A DNA stretch of 64,000 nt. Origin: Rhizobiales bacterium 62-47 (lineage in GTDB: Bacteria > Pseudomonadota > Alphaproteobacteria > Rhizobiales > Xanthobacteraceae). The translations under genes were made by a program, and so were the position numbers. The stretch covers positions 124,001-188,000 of the forward strand of contig MKVX01000013.1 in NCBI GenBank assembly GCA_001899255.1, read 5' to 3'. The notes beneath the pieces are model-generated. The model was not told the origin of the DNA. It did no database searches and saw nothing but the letters and a program-made list of their open reading frames with translations. This document shows, one piece after another, positions 54,046 through 62,265 of the stretch; position 1 is the stretch's first letter; each line of letters starts with the position of its first letter.

Positions 54046-55074
54046 TCATCGCTCGGTCAGCTTCAACTCGATGCGGCGGTTGCGCTTGTAGGCTTCCTCG
54101 GTGTTGGCGGGATCGAGCGGCTGGAATTCGGCGAAACCGGCAGCGACCAGCCGTTGCGCGGGCACGCCCAGCGACACCAGATACTGCACCACCGAAATGG
54201 CGCGGGCCGATGACAGCTCCCAGTTGGATTTGAACTGCGGGCTGGAAATCGGCCGCACGTCGGTATGGCCATCGACGCGCAGCACCCAGCCAATCTCGCT
54301 GGGAATTTTCTTGTCGAGGTCCTTCAGCGCGTCGGCGAGTTTGTCGAGTTCGGCGCGGCCTTCAGGCAGCAGCACGGCCTGTCCGGTGTCGAAGAACACT
54401 TCCGACTGGAACACGAAGCGGTCGCCGACGACGCGGATGTCGGGACGGTCGCCGAGAATGGCGCGCAACCGGCCGAAGAATTCCGAACGATAGCGCGACA
54501 GTTCCTGCACCCGCTGCGCCAGCGCCACGTTGAGCCGCTGGCCGAGATCGGTGATGCGCGTCTGCGATTCCTTGTCGCGCTTCTCCGAGGCATCGAGCGC
54601 TTCCTCGAGTGCAGCGAGTTGGCGGCGCAGCGCGCTGATCTGCTGGTTCAGCACCTCGACCTGTGCCAGCGCACGGGATGAAATGTTCTTTTCGGAGTCC
54701 AGCGCCTTGCTGAGCTCACTGGCGCGGCTCGACGCGCTGTTGCCGGAACTGGCGAGGCCTTCGTAGAGACCCTTGACGCGATCACGTTCGGCTTCGGCGG
54801 TGGCCAGTCCGGCGCGCATCTGCGACAGCTGATCGGTGAGGTTGAGTTTGCCGATGGTTTCCAGCGACAACAGCTCGTTGAGTTGCGCGATCTTGGCGTT
54901 GAGCTGTTCGAGCGCCTTGTCCTTGCCGGTGACCTGCTGCGACAGGTAGAACTGCACGACAACGAAGACGCTGAGGATGAAGACGATGGCGAGGATCAGC
55001 GTCGACAGGGCGTCGACGAAGCCCGGCCAATAGTTGAATTCGGAACTGCTGCGGCGGCCGCGCGCAAGCGCCAT
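54046..55074 (-). CDS. MotB/OmpA-like peptidoglycan-binding membrane protein
   Basis: 342 residues from ATG 55074. One membrane helix (about 20-45, with Asp21 in YWPGFVDALSTL at the position of the MotB proton-carrying Asp), a long coiled coil (about 55-170), and an OmpA-like domain (about 205-340, with FFDTGQAVLLPEGRAELDKLA and VDGHTDVRPI, NWELSSARA, GFAEFQPLDP, RNRRIELK). It pairs by an ATGA overlap with a MotA/TolQ-like gene. No flagellar genes are near, so the two may form a proton-driven envelope machine. Confidence 0.88.
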   Translation of the reverse strand: MALARGRRSSSEFNYWPGFVDALSTLILAIVFILSVFVVVQFYLSQQVTGKDKALEQLNAKIAQLNELLSLETIGKLNLTDQLSQMRAGLATAEAERDRVKGLYEGLASSGNSASSRASELSKALDSEKNISSRALAQVEVLNQQISALRRQLAALEEALDASEKRDKESQTRITDLGQRLNVALAQRVQELSRYRSEFFGRLRAILGDRPDIRVVGDRFVFQSEVFFDTGQAVLLPEGRAELDKLADALKDLDKKIPSEIGWVLRVDGHTDVRPISSPQFKSNWELSSARAISVVQYLVSLGVPAQRLVAAGFAEFQPLDPANTEEAYKRNRRIELKLTER

Positions 55075-56087
55075 CACATATCTCCGCTGAGGTTGCGTTC
55101 CGGCTGGCGGGCCAGCCGTTCCAGCAGCTTCTTGATCTCGCGGTTCTGTTCGCCCTGGCCATCGGCCCATTCGCGGATCATCTGCTGTTCGCTGCGCATG
55201 TGTTGCACCAGCCCCTGAATGGCGTCGGCGAGATTTGCCATCGCCGTCGTGGTGCCGCGGTTGGCGCCCATCTCTTCGACGCTGGCGCGCAGTCGCTCGA
55301 TGGCGCCCTGCATTTCGCCGGACGGCGCGGCGGCGCCGGCTTCGCTGGTGTATTCGCGCACCGTCGAGGCCAGCCAGTCTTCGAGGTCGGTATAGAAGCG
55401 GTTCTGAGCCTGGCTCGATTGCAGGTCGAGGAAGCCGAGGATCAGCGAGCCGGCAAGGCCGAACAGCGACGATGAGAACGAAATGCCCATGCCGGCCAGC
55501 GGCGCGGCGAGGCCTTCCTTCAGCGTATCGAACAGCGAGCCGGCATCGCCGCCGACTTTCAGGCCGTCGATGATGTGGCCGACCGAACCGACGGTTTCGA
55601 TGAGGCCCCAGAACGTGCCGAGCAGGCCGAGGAACACCAACAGGCCGGTCATGTAGCGCGAGATGTCGCGGGCCTCGTCGAGCCGCGTCGCGATCGAATC
55701 CAGCAGATGTCGCATGGTCTGCTGCGTGATGGTCATGCGGCCGCTGCGTTCGCGGCCGAGAATCGCCGCCATCGGCGCCAGCAGCTTCGGCCGACGGTCG
55801 AGCGCCAGCCCCGGATCGGCGATGCGGAAGCTGTTCACCCACGTCACTTCGGGATAGAGCCGGATCACCTGCCGGAACGACAGGATGATGCCGATCGCCA
55901 GCACCGCGCCGATCAGCGCATTCAGTCCTGGGTTGGCCATGAAGGCGACGAGGATCTGCTTGTAGAGCACCACCAGCACCAGTGCGCAGAGCACCAGGAA
56001 CACCAGCATCCGCACCAGAAAGATGCGTGGCGACGACAGCTTGGTCAGTTCGATTTCCATCGAGCGGGATGCGGAGCCTTGCGCCAT
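55074..56087 (-). CDS. MotA/TolQ/ExbB-like proton channel protein
   Basis: 337 residues. Four membrane segments: about 22-45, 52-72, 145-165 and 200-225 (MTGLLVFLGLLGTFWGLIETV and GMGISFSSSLFGLAGSLILG, typical of MotA/ExbB). A coiled-coil C-terminal tail (about 255-330) follows. It would form the proton channel with the MotB-like partner. Upstream of it in one operon; the function of this alphaproteobacterial pair is not known. Confidence 0.87.
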   Translation of the reverse strand: MAQGSASRSMEIELTKLSSPRIFLVRMLVFLVLCALVLVVLYKQILVAFMANPGLNALIGAVLAIGIILSFRQVIRLYPEVTWVNSFRIADPGLALDRRPKLLAPMAAILGRERSGRMTITQQTMRHLLDSIATRLDEARDISRYMTGLLVFLGLLGTFWGLIETVGSVGHIIDGLKVGGDAGSLFDTLKEGLAAPLAGMGISFSSSLFGLAGSLILGFLDLQSSQAQNRFYTDLEDWLASTVREYTSEAGAAAPSGEMQGAIERLRASVEEMGANRGTTTAMANLADAIQGLVQHMRSEQQMIREWADGQGEQNREIKKLLERLARQPERNLSGDM

Positions 56088-56266
56088 GATGCTTTCATCT
56101 TGCTAGAGTCGGGCCATCTTCACTCCGCAATATGGCACAGCAGGCGCGGGAAGGAAGCACCGAGCATCGCATTTCGGCCGACAAAGGGAACCGCACGCTG
56201 AAACCGGGCGCGATGCCTGTGCGTATGTAGCAAATATGTGTTTGTGACGACGATGAGTGGGTTTCG

Positions 56267-57079
56267 ATGGCCGTCTCATATCTGCTGGCGCTGGTCGCGA
56301 TCGGGGCTGCGCTCGCGCTTTTGATGGCGCTGGCGTGGCTCGTGCAGCAACGCACCGGCAATTCGGGCTGGGTGGATACGATCTGGACGTTTGCGGTGGG
56401 TGCCGTCGGCGTGGCAAGCGCGCTGTGGCCGGCCGCCGGCCATGCGCCCAATGCACGGCAATGGCTGGTGGCCGGACTTGTGGCGCTGTGGTCGTTGCGG
56501 CTCGGCAGCCACATTGCCGTCCGCACCGCGGGCATCACCGACGATCCCCGCTACGCTGCGTTTGCGAAGGAGTGGGGCGTCGAGTCTCCGCGCAGGATGT
56601 TCATCTTCTTGCAGAATCAGGCGCTCGGATCGATCCCGCTGGTGTTTGCGATTTTCGTCGCCGCGCGCGTTCCGTCCGAGGCGTTGCGGCCGCAGGATTT
56701 CGCCGCAGCGTTGATTCTTGCCATCGGTATTGCCGGCGAGGCGCTTGCTGACGCACAACTGAAGCGATTTCGTCGCGATCCCGCCCATCAGGGCCGGGTT
56801 TGCGACGTTGGATTGTGGCGCTGTTCGCGGCATCCGAACTACTTTTTCGAATGGTTCGGCTGGTTGGCTTATCCGATCATGGCGATCGCGCCGAACCATC
56901 CGTGGGGCTGGGCTGCGCTGCTGGCGCCGATCTTCATGTACTGGATCCTGGTGCATGTTACGGGCGTGCCGCCGCTCGAAGAGCAGATGTTGCGCTCGCG
57001 CGGCGAGCGCTATCGCGCCTATCAGGCACGGACCAGCATGTTCTTTCCGTGGCCACCGCGTCGGGATGTCTATCGATGA
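56267..57079 (+). CDS. DUF1295 membrane protein (steroid 5-alpha-reductase-like)
   Basis: 270 residues with about seven membrane helices. DUF1295 motifs: NSGWVDTIWTFAVG, GLWRCSRHPNYFFEWFGW and a C-terminal GERYRAYQARTSMFFPW. The fold is related to isoprenylcysteine methyltransferase and steroid reductases; the substrate is unknown. The stop overlaps the next gene's ATG (ATGA), suggesting a lipid-modification pathway shared with the Cfa-like enzyme. Confidence 0.88.
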   Translation: MAVSYLLALVAIGAALALLMALAWLVQQRTGNSGWVDTIWTFAVGAVGVASALWPAAGHAPNARQWLVAGLVALWSLRLGSHIAVRTAGITDDPRYAAFAKEWGVESPRRMFIFLQNQALGSIPLVFAIFVAARVPSEALRPQDFAAALILAIGIAGEALADAQLKRFRRDPAHQGRVCDVGLWRCSRHPNYFFEWFGWLAYPIMAIAPNHPWGWAALLAPIFMYWILVHVTGVPPLEEQMLRSRGERYRAYQARTSMFFPWPPRRDVYR

Positions 57080-58104
57080 GCGTGATGTCGTCGATGATCG
57101 GCCTCGCTGAGCGCGTGCCATTGCCGGATCCGTTGATCCGTATCGCGATCGCGCGCTTGTGCTCGCGGACCGCGAACCGGCTCGCCATGGATTCATCGAG
57201 CAGCGATGCCGACTTTGCGGCGGCAATGGCCGCGCGTGGCGTTGCGGAGCATGTGGACGCCGCCAACGCCCAGCACTACGAGGTGCCGGCGTCATTCTTT
57301 GCTCAGGTGCTGGGCCCCCATCGCAAATATTCGTCGTGCTTCTACAAGGCGCCCGCGACGACGTTGCAAGAGGCCGAAGAGGAGGCGCTGCGGCAGACGG
57401 TCGAGCACGCCGATCTGGCGGACGGCCAGTCCATCCTCGAACTCGGCTGCGGCTGGGGTTCGTTGTCGCTGTGGATGGCGCGGCTATTTCCCCGTTCGCG
57501 TATTGTCGCGGTGTCCAACTCCGCGTCGCAGCGCCGGTATATCGAGGAAGAGGCCGCGGCGCGCGGGCTGCGCAATCTCGAGGTGCTCACCCGGGACATG
57601 AATGTGTTCGAGCCCGGCGAGCGCTTCGACCGCATCGTGTCCGTCGAAATGTTCGAACACATGATGAACTGGCGCGAATTGTTGACGCGCGTCCGGTCGT
57701 GGCTGGCGCCGGACGGGCGGATGTTCCTGCACATCTTCACGCATCGCACCGGCACTTACCTGTTCGACCGCGCCGACCGGGACGACTGGATCGCTCAGCA
57801 CTTCTTCACCGGTGGCGTGATGCCCAGTCATGGCTTGATCCGGCAATATGCCGACCTTCTGGAGATCGAGAAGGAATGGCGTTGGAGCGGGACGCATTAT
57901 CGGCGCACGGCGCTGGACTGGCTGGCCAATTTCGACCGCAACGCGGCGGAGATCGCCCCGATCCTGCGCCCGGTGTACGGCGACGACACCGCCGTCTGGA
58001 TGCGACGCTGGCGCTGGTTCTTCCTGGCCACCGCGGGCTTGTTCGGCCATGCGGACGGCAGCGAGTGGGCCGTCAGCCACTATCGCCTCAAGGCAGGCAG
58101 CTAG
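57076..58104 (+). CDS. Cyclopropane-fatty-acid synthase-like SAM-dependent methyltransferase
   Basis: 342 residues from ATG 57076. Binds SAM through ILELGCGWGSLSLWMA (about 123-138). The Cfa-type HYEVPASFF and YSSCFY precede it, and VSVEMFEHM, LHIFTHRTGTY follow. It is shorter than classical Cfa (about 380-400 residues), lacking part of the N-terminal lipid-binding domain. Acts on lipids or small acyl substrates. Coupled with the DUF1295 gene, as in many proteobacteria. Confidence 0.9.
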   Translation: MSVMSSMIGLAERVPLPDPLIRIAIARLCSRTANRLAMDSSSSDADFAAAMAARGVAEHVDAANAQHYEVPASFFAQVLGPHRKYSSCFYKAPATTLQEAEEEALRQTVEHADLADGQSILELGCGWGSLSLWMARLFPRSRIVAVSNSASQRRYIEEEAAARGLRNLEVLTRDMNVFEPGERFDRIVSVEMFEHMMNWRELLTRVRSWLAPDGRMFLHIFTHRTGTYLFDRADRDDWIAQHFFTGGVMPSHGLIRQYADLLEIEKEWRWSGTHYRRTALDWLANFDRNAAEIAPILRPVYGDDTAVWMRRWRWFFLATAGLFGHADGSEWAVSHYRLKAGS

Positions 58105-58814
58105 CCGATATCGCGCAGCCATCGGCTGAAGATGCGCTCGGCTTGCGGGCCGGCGCGCTGCGCCATCTGCGCGGTCGCCGCGCGCAACGCATTCACCGAG
58201 ATGCCTGCCGCGCCGAGTTCGGCGGTGTGGCCGACATACCATTGCTCGAGTTGCGCCGGATCGGCCTCGATATGGAATTGCAACGCCAGCGCGTTGCGGC
58301 CATAGGCGAAGGCCTGATTGTCATAGATCGGGCTCGACGCCAGCCGCACCGCGTCACGCGGCAAATCGAAGGTGTCGCCGTGCCAATGCAGCACCTTGGC
58401 CTCTGGCTCGGCGAGCGGCGCCAGGCAGGACGCCGCGCCATCGGCGGTGAGTCGCAGTTGGCCCCAGCCGATTTCCTTGGTACCGCCGGGATAGACCCGG
58501 CTGCCGAGCGCCTGCGCCATCATCTGGCTGCCCAGGCAGATGCCGAGCAGGGGCCGGTTCTGGCCCAGCCGCCGTTCGATCAGGGCGATTTCCGGTGCCA
58601 GGAACGGATAGCTGTCGGTATCGCCGACGCCGATGGGGCCGCCCAGCACGATCAGCAGGTCGGCCTGTTCGATCGCCGGGTCGTTGAGGTCGGCGCAGGG
58701 CGCGTCGAGCATGGTGACGTCCCAGCCGTCGCGGTGCAGTAGCGGCGCAAGCAGGCCGAGGTCTTCAAAAGCGACATGGCGCAGGGCGACCGCGCTGCGT
58801 CGACGAGGCGTCAT
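58101..58814 (-). CDS. Class I glutamine amidotransferase-like protein
   Basis: 237 residues. GATase fold with LLIVLGGPIGVGD, the nucleophile motif GICLGSQMMA (Cys near residue 96) and His in LQFHIEADP. It resembles the GMP synthase-like amidotransferases that act alone, and its acceptor substrate is not known. The 3' end overlaps the convergent methyltransferase gene by four bases. Confidence 0.9.
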   Translation of the reverse strand: MTPRRRSAVALRHVAFEDLGLLAPLLHRDGWDVTMLDAPCADLNDPAIEQADLLIVLGGPIGVGDTDSYPFLAPEIALIERRLGQNRPLLGICLGSQMMAQALGSRVYPGGTKEIGWGQLRLTADGAASCLAPLAEPEAKVLHWHGDTFDLPRDAVRLASSPIYDNQAFAYGRNALALQFHIEADPAQLEQWYVGHTAELGAAGISVNALRAATAQMAQRAGPQAERIFSRWLRDIG

Positions 58815-58973
58815 GGCAATTCACCGGGATCAGCCGTGCAGGACGTCCGTTATAACCGGACGATGGCGCCGATCAACCGGGATGGCCTCTGTGCGCGATC
58901 CGTCGCGTAAGAATCGTCTGGACGGTGAGCAATCCCGGTTTGTTTCGCCCGCCGCCGGAGGTAATCTCCGCGC

Positions 58974-59357
58974 ATGTCCAAATCCGTCGCCCAATTGCTG
59001 CCGTCCCTGAGCGTCCGTATCGATCTCGATTCCGACAGCCGCATCGGCCCAGGCAAGATTCAACTGCTGGAGCAGATCGCCAGTTGCGGTTCGATTTCGG
59101 CCGCCGGGCGGGCGATGGATATGTCCTACAAGCGCGCCTGGGATCTCGTCGACGAGATCAACCGCATTTGCGGGCAGGCAGCGGTGGCGCGACAGACCGG
59201 CGGCAAGCACGGCGGCGGTGCAGAATTGACGCCGTTCGGGGCATCCCTGGTCGAGCGCTATCGGCGCATCGAGCGCGCCGCGGTCGTTGCCGCACGCAAG
59301 GATCTCGCGTCGCTTCGGGTGGACATTGGCAACCGCCGCCGCAAGCGTGCGACCTGA
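58974..59357 (+). CDS. ModE-type winged-helix regulator without molybdate-binding domain
   Basis: 127 residues. The ModE N-terminal domain: LDSDSRIGPGKIQLLEQIASCGSISAAGRAMDMSYKRAWDLVDEIN (short parts quoted) is a LysR-like winged helix. No MOP/TOBE domain follows, so it cannot bind molybdate as ModE does. Short ModE-like proteins of this kind are common in alphaproteobacteria, near molybdenum genes. It is near a DUF2478 gene, and a candidate Mo-box lies at 60004-60030. Confidence 0.88.
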   Translation: MSKSVAQLLPSLSVRIDLDSDSRIGPGKIQLLEQIASCGSISAAGRAMDMSYKRAWDLVDEINRICGQAAVARQTGGKHGGGAELTPFGASLVERYRRIERAAVVAARKDLASLRVDIGNRRRKRAT

Positions 59358-59371
59358 TTCCGCTTTCGCGC

Positions 59372-59890
59372 TTAGTTTGCGAGGAACGATGACTTCACCT
59401 CGAAGTCGTTGGTGAAGGCTTCGCCGAGCGCATCCTGCTGCTTGCGTTGCAACGAAAAGCAGACGCCGAAACCGTCGGCGGTCCGCAAGGTGACGATGTT
59501 GGTTTGCGGGTCGGGCGATTGCTCGAATGTCCACGAGCCGAGTGGATAGGTATAGCGCAAGCTGTCGTCGCCGAATTTGCGGCGCAGCGCCTGCTCGATC
59601 AGCATCGGCAGCGTCATCACCAGAGCCCCGACCTGCTCGACCGGCAGCTTGATGGCGGCAGGCCTGCCCGAGGCATCGACGAAGCCCAGCGAAATGGCCT
59701 GGCCGTCCGGCGCGATCTCGCACGTCGTCAGCGCCTGGCTATGAATTTCCAGCGGCCTTTCGCCATGCGCCGGCGTGTCGGCACGTCGCGGTCTGTCCGC
59801 ATGGGGCGCATCGGATCGCGCATTGTGCAGGCAAGTTCCGGACTGCGGTGTGCCGTGGGCGGCGGTCGGCTGATCTGATTTCACGGGCAT
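59372..59890 (-). CDS. Hypothetical protein
   Basis: 172 residues with an N-terminal low-complexity, basic and polar part (1-50), then a compact domain (about 50-170) with PLEIHSQALTTCEIAPDG, SLGFVDASGRPAAIKLP and GFGVCFSLQRKQQDALGEA (short parts quoted). No membrane segment or catalytic motif. Unrecognised; a conserved hypothetical of the Bradyrhizobium group. It lies between the ModE-like and DUF2478 genes, on the opposite strand. Confidence 0.72.
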   Translation of the reverse strand: MPVKSDQPTAAHGTPQSGTCLHNARSDAPHADRPRRADTPAHGERPLEIHSQALTTCEIAPDGQAISLGFVDASGRPAAIKLPVEQVGALVMTLPMLIEQALRRKFGDDSLRYTYPLGSWTFEQSPDPQTNIVTLRTADGFGVCFSLQRKQQDALGEAFTNDFEVKSSFLAN

Positions 59891-60003
59891 CTCAACAACT
59901 TTTCCCGAACTTGTATCGAACGGCGAAACGGCGTCCAGCTGAATTCCGCCGCTTTATAGCGAATCCAGAATGCCGGATGACGAGCCGATCTATAGTGTAT
60001 AGC

Positions 60004-60030
60004 ATCGTCGTATATGGAAGAATATAACGA
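60004..60030. promoter_or_regulatory. Candidate Mo-box (ModE-family operator)
   Basis: ATCGTCGTATAT, six bases, ATATAACGA: two near-inverted half-sites around a six-base spacer, similar to the ModE operator pattern TATATA-N6-TATATAACGAT. It lies 47 bases before the DUF2478 ATG and 114 bases before the divergent hypothetical gene. The left half is imperfect. Confidence 0.4.
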
Positions 60031-60076
60031 AAGCCGATCAACGCCCGCCGCACGGGCGGCGACGCCGAGGAGCGTC

Positions 60077-60658
60077 ATGACCGAGATTTCGACGTTCGAC
60101 GCACAATGCGAACTGGCGGCGCTGGTTTATCAAGCCGGCCAGGGCCCGGACAGCGTGTTGCTGAAGTTCGCGGTAAGCCTGCAGGCGCGCGGCTTGCGGC
60201 CGGTCGGTCTGGTGCAGCGCGGCCATCACGATGCCGGTGCGGCGATGTTGCCGGCCTGGATGATTCACACCGGCGCGGATGTCGATCTGTTCCAGGATCA
60301 GGCCGAGTATACGAGCGGACGCCGGCTTGATCTCGACAGGCTGGCGCAGGTGCGGCGCGAGATGATGACGGCGGTGGATCGCGGCGCCGACCTGTTGATC
60401 GCCAATCGCTTCGGGCGGCAGGAGCAGCAAGGGCGCGGTCTGGCGCAACTCATCGAGCACGCGTTGCGCGCCGATGTGCCGGTGGTCGTGCCCGTGCCGG
60501 CCTTCCGCTTCGCCGACTGGATCAGCTATGTCGAAGGCATGTGCGTGAAGTTGCCGTGCGATTATGCGTCGCTCGCGGCGTGGTGGTCGCACATCAATCA
60601 TCGCACTGGCCGTGCGCCTGAACCGGTGCAGCGCAGCGTCTGCGAAGCGCTCAAATAG
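60077..60658 (+). CDS. DUF2478 family protein
   Basis: 193 residues from ATG 60077 (MTEISTFDAQCEL); an in-frame upstream ATG at 60014 falls in the candidate Mo-box. Nucleotide-binding-like alpha/beta protein with LKFAVSLQARGLRPVGLVQRG, DRGADLLIANRFGRQE and VVVPVPAFRFADWI. DUF2478 genes often lie near molybdate transport or molybdenum-cofactor genes. No activity is established. Confidence 0.85.
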   Translation: MTEISTFDAQCELAALVYQAGQGPDSVLLKFAVSLQARGLRPVGLVQRGHHDAGAAMLPAWMIHTGADVDLFQDQAEYTSGRRLDLDRLAQVRREMMTAVDRGADLLIANRFGRQEQQGRGLAQLIEHALRADVPVVVPVPAFRFADWISYVEGMCVKLPCDYASLAAWWSHINHRTGRAPEPVQRSVCEALK

Positions 60659-61053
60659 CGCATTCAGGTCGGTGCAACATCGTCGCGCGGCGATGCGCCA
60701 CATTACAGATTGGTCATGTTGATGCGACGATTCAGAACCTGTGTGCGATTTCAATTCAGTGCGCACAAATCTTTTGCAGTAGAGCGCGACAAACGCGCGC
60801 GGGAACTCTTGCGATTGTCTTGAGCTCGCTGTTCACGCGGACTCACAATTAAGTGAGTCCTGCAAAGTCGTTGCGACTTCAACACCATAACGAGCTGTGG
60901 CATTGCGCCGCCGCGGAAAATGTTGCGCCGCGGTCCCGCTGCGTTACTTTTGCGAAATCAAATGACGTCAGAGTTTGAATTGCATCTGACTGCGCAGCAA
61001 GCGCTGCCGCAGCTCGTTCGATTCGTATCCAAACGGAATAGGACTGCACGATA
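60659..61053. other. Gene-free region upstream of the RND efflux operon
   Basis: 395 bases. It contains a short hairpin AAGTCG-TTG-CGACTT (about 60866-60880) but no clear terminator or gene. It should hold the efflux operon's promoter. No TetR-type regulator is adjacent. Confidence 0.45.
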
Positions 61054-62259
61054 ATGGAACCGACAAAGCGATCGAGTCTGCGAGCAGGTATGGCGCTGGC
61101 ATTGTTGGCTGCAATCAGCCCGATGCTGGCCGCATGCGACGAGCCGGCTTCTGCTGTCGCCGCTGCGCCCGCCACGCCGCCCGATGTCAGCTTCGTTACC
61201 GTCAAGCCGCAGCCGTTCGCTGTGGTGCGGGAATTGCCGGGTCGTATCGCGCCGACACGCATCGCCGATGTGCGGCCGCAGGTCTCCGGCATCATTGTCG
61301 AGCGCCTGTTCCATCAGGGCAGCGACGTTAAGGCCGGTGATCCGCTCTATAAGATCGATCCGAAACCGTTCGAAGTTGAGTTGATGGCGCAGCAGGCCGC
61401 GCTCGCCAAAGCCGAGGCAGTGCTGGATCAGGCCGAACGTCACGCCAACCGTATCGCGACCTTGACGCATCAGAACGTCTCGTCGGAAGCGCAGAACGAA
61501 ACCGCCATTGCCGCGAAGCGTCAGGCCGAGGCCGACGTCGCCGCGCGAAAGGCCGACGTCGCCAAAGCGCGGCTGAATCTCGATTACGCCACGATCCGTG
61601 CACCGATCAACGGCCGCATCGGTGCCGCGCTGGTCAGTGAAGGCGCGCTGGTGGTGCCCAACGACACCACGAGCCTCGCATCGATCCAGCAGCTCGATCC
61701 GATCTATGCCGACTTCACCCAGTCCGTGAGCGACCTCAACAAGCTGCGCCGCGCCTTTGTGCGTGGCGATCTCGAGCAGATCGAACCCGGCGCGGCCAAG
61801 ATCCGCCTCGTCGTCGACGACGGTATCTATTCGCATACCGGCAAGCTGTTGTTCTCCGATGCCAAGGTCAATGCCGACACCGGGCAGGTGACGTTGCGCG
61901 GCGAGTTCCCCAATCCGCACGGTGAATTGCTGCCGGGCATGTATGTCCGCGTACTGATCGAGCAAGGCATCGACTCCGATGCCATCGCCATGCCGCAGCA
62001 GGCTGTGCAGCGCAGTGCCGACGGCGGCAGTGAGGTTTACGTCATCAAGCCGGATAATCGCGTTGTCGCGCAGCCGGTGCGCACGGGCAGCATTCAGGCC
62101 GGCAAGTGGCTGGTCAGCGACGGCTTGCAAATGGGCGATCGCGTCGTCGTCGAAGGCTTTCAGAAATTCGCTGTTGGCGATGTGGTGAAACCGCAGCCGC
62201 TCAACGAGGTTGCGATTGCGCCGGACGTCAAGGTGACGCAGACGTCGGCGCGCGATTGA
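61054..62259 (+). CDS. RND efflux periplasmic adaptor (AcrA/MexA family)
   Basis: 401 residues. Lipoprotein signal (MLAACDEP, Cys at about 29). Membrane-fusion fold: N-terminal barrel strand, lipoyl half-motifs (GIIVERLFHQGSDVKAGDPLYKID in part; RLNLDYATIRAPINGRIG in part), helical hairpin about 105-170, and a beta-barrel/membrane-proximal part. It joins the inner-membrane pump to an outer-membrane factor. It is six bases upstream of the pump gene. Confidence 0.95.
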   Translation: MEPTKRSSLRAGMALALLAAISPMLAACDEPASAVAAAPATPPDVSFVTVKPQPFAVVRELPGRIAPTRIADVRPQVSGIIVERLFHQGSDVKAGDPLYKIDPKPFEVELMAQQAALAKAEAVLDQAERHANRIATLTHQNVSSEAQNETAIAAKRQAEADVAARKADVAKARLNLDYATIRAPINGRIGAALVSEGALVVPNDTTSLASIQQLDPIYADFTQSVSDLNKLRRAFVRGDLEQIEPGAAKIRLVVDDGIYSHTGKLLFSDAKVNADTGQVTLRGEFPNPHGELLPGMYVRVLIEQGIDSDAIAMPQQAVQRSADGGSEVYVIKPDNRVVAQPVRTGSIQAGKWLVSDGLQMGDRVVVEGFQKFAVGDVVKPQPLNEVAIAPDVKVTQTSARD

Positions 62260-62265
62260 TCCGCC

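Noticed and set aside
54046..56087. A Zorya-type antiphage system based on the MotA/MotB-like pair
   Set aside because: The required ZorC/ZorD or ZorE partners (helicase or nuclease) are absent, and adjacent genes are housekeeping lipid and acetyltransferase genes.
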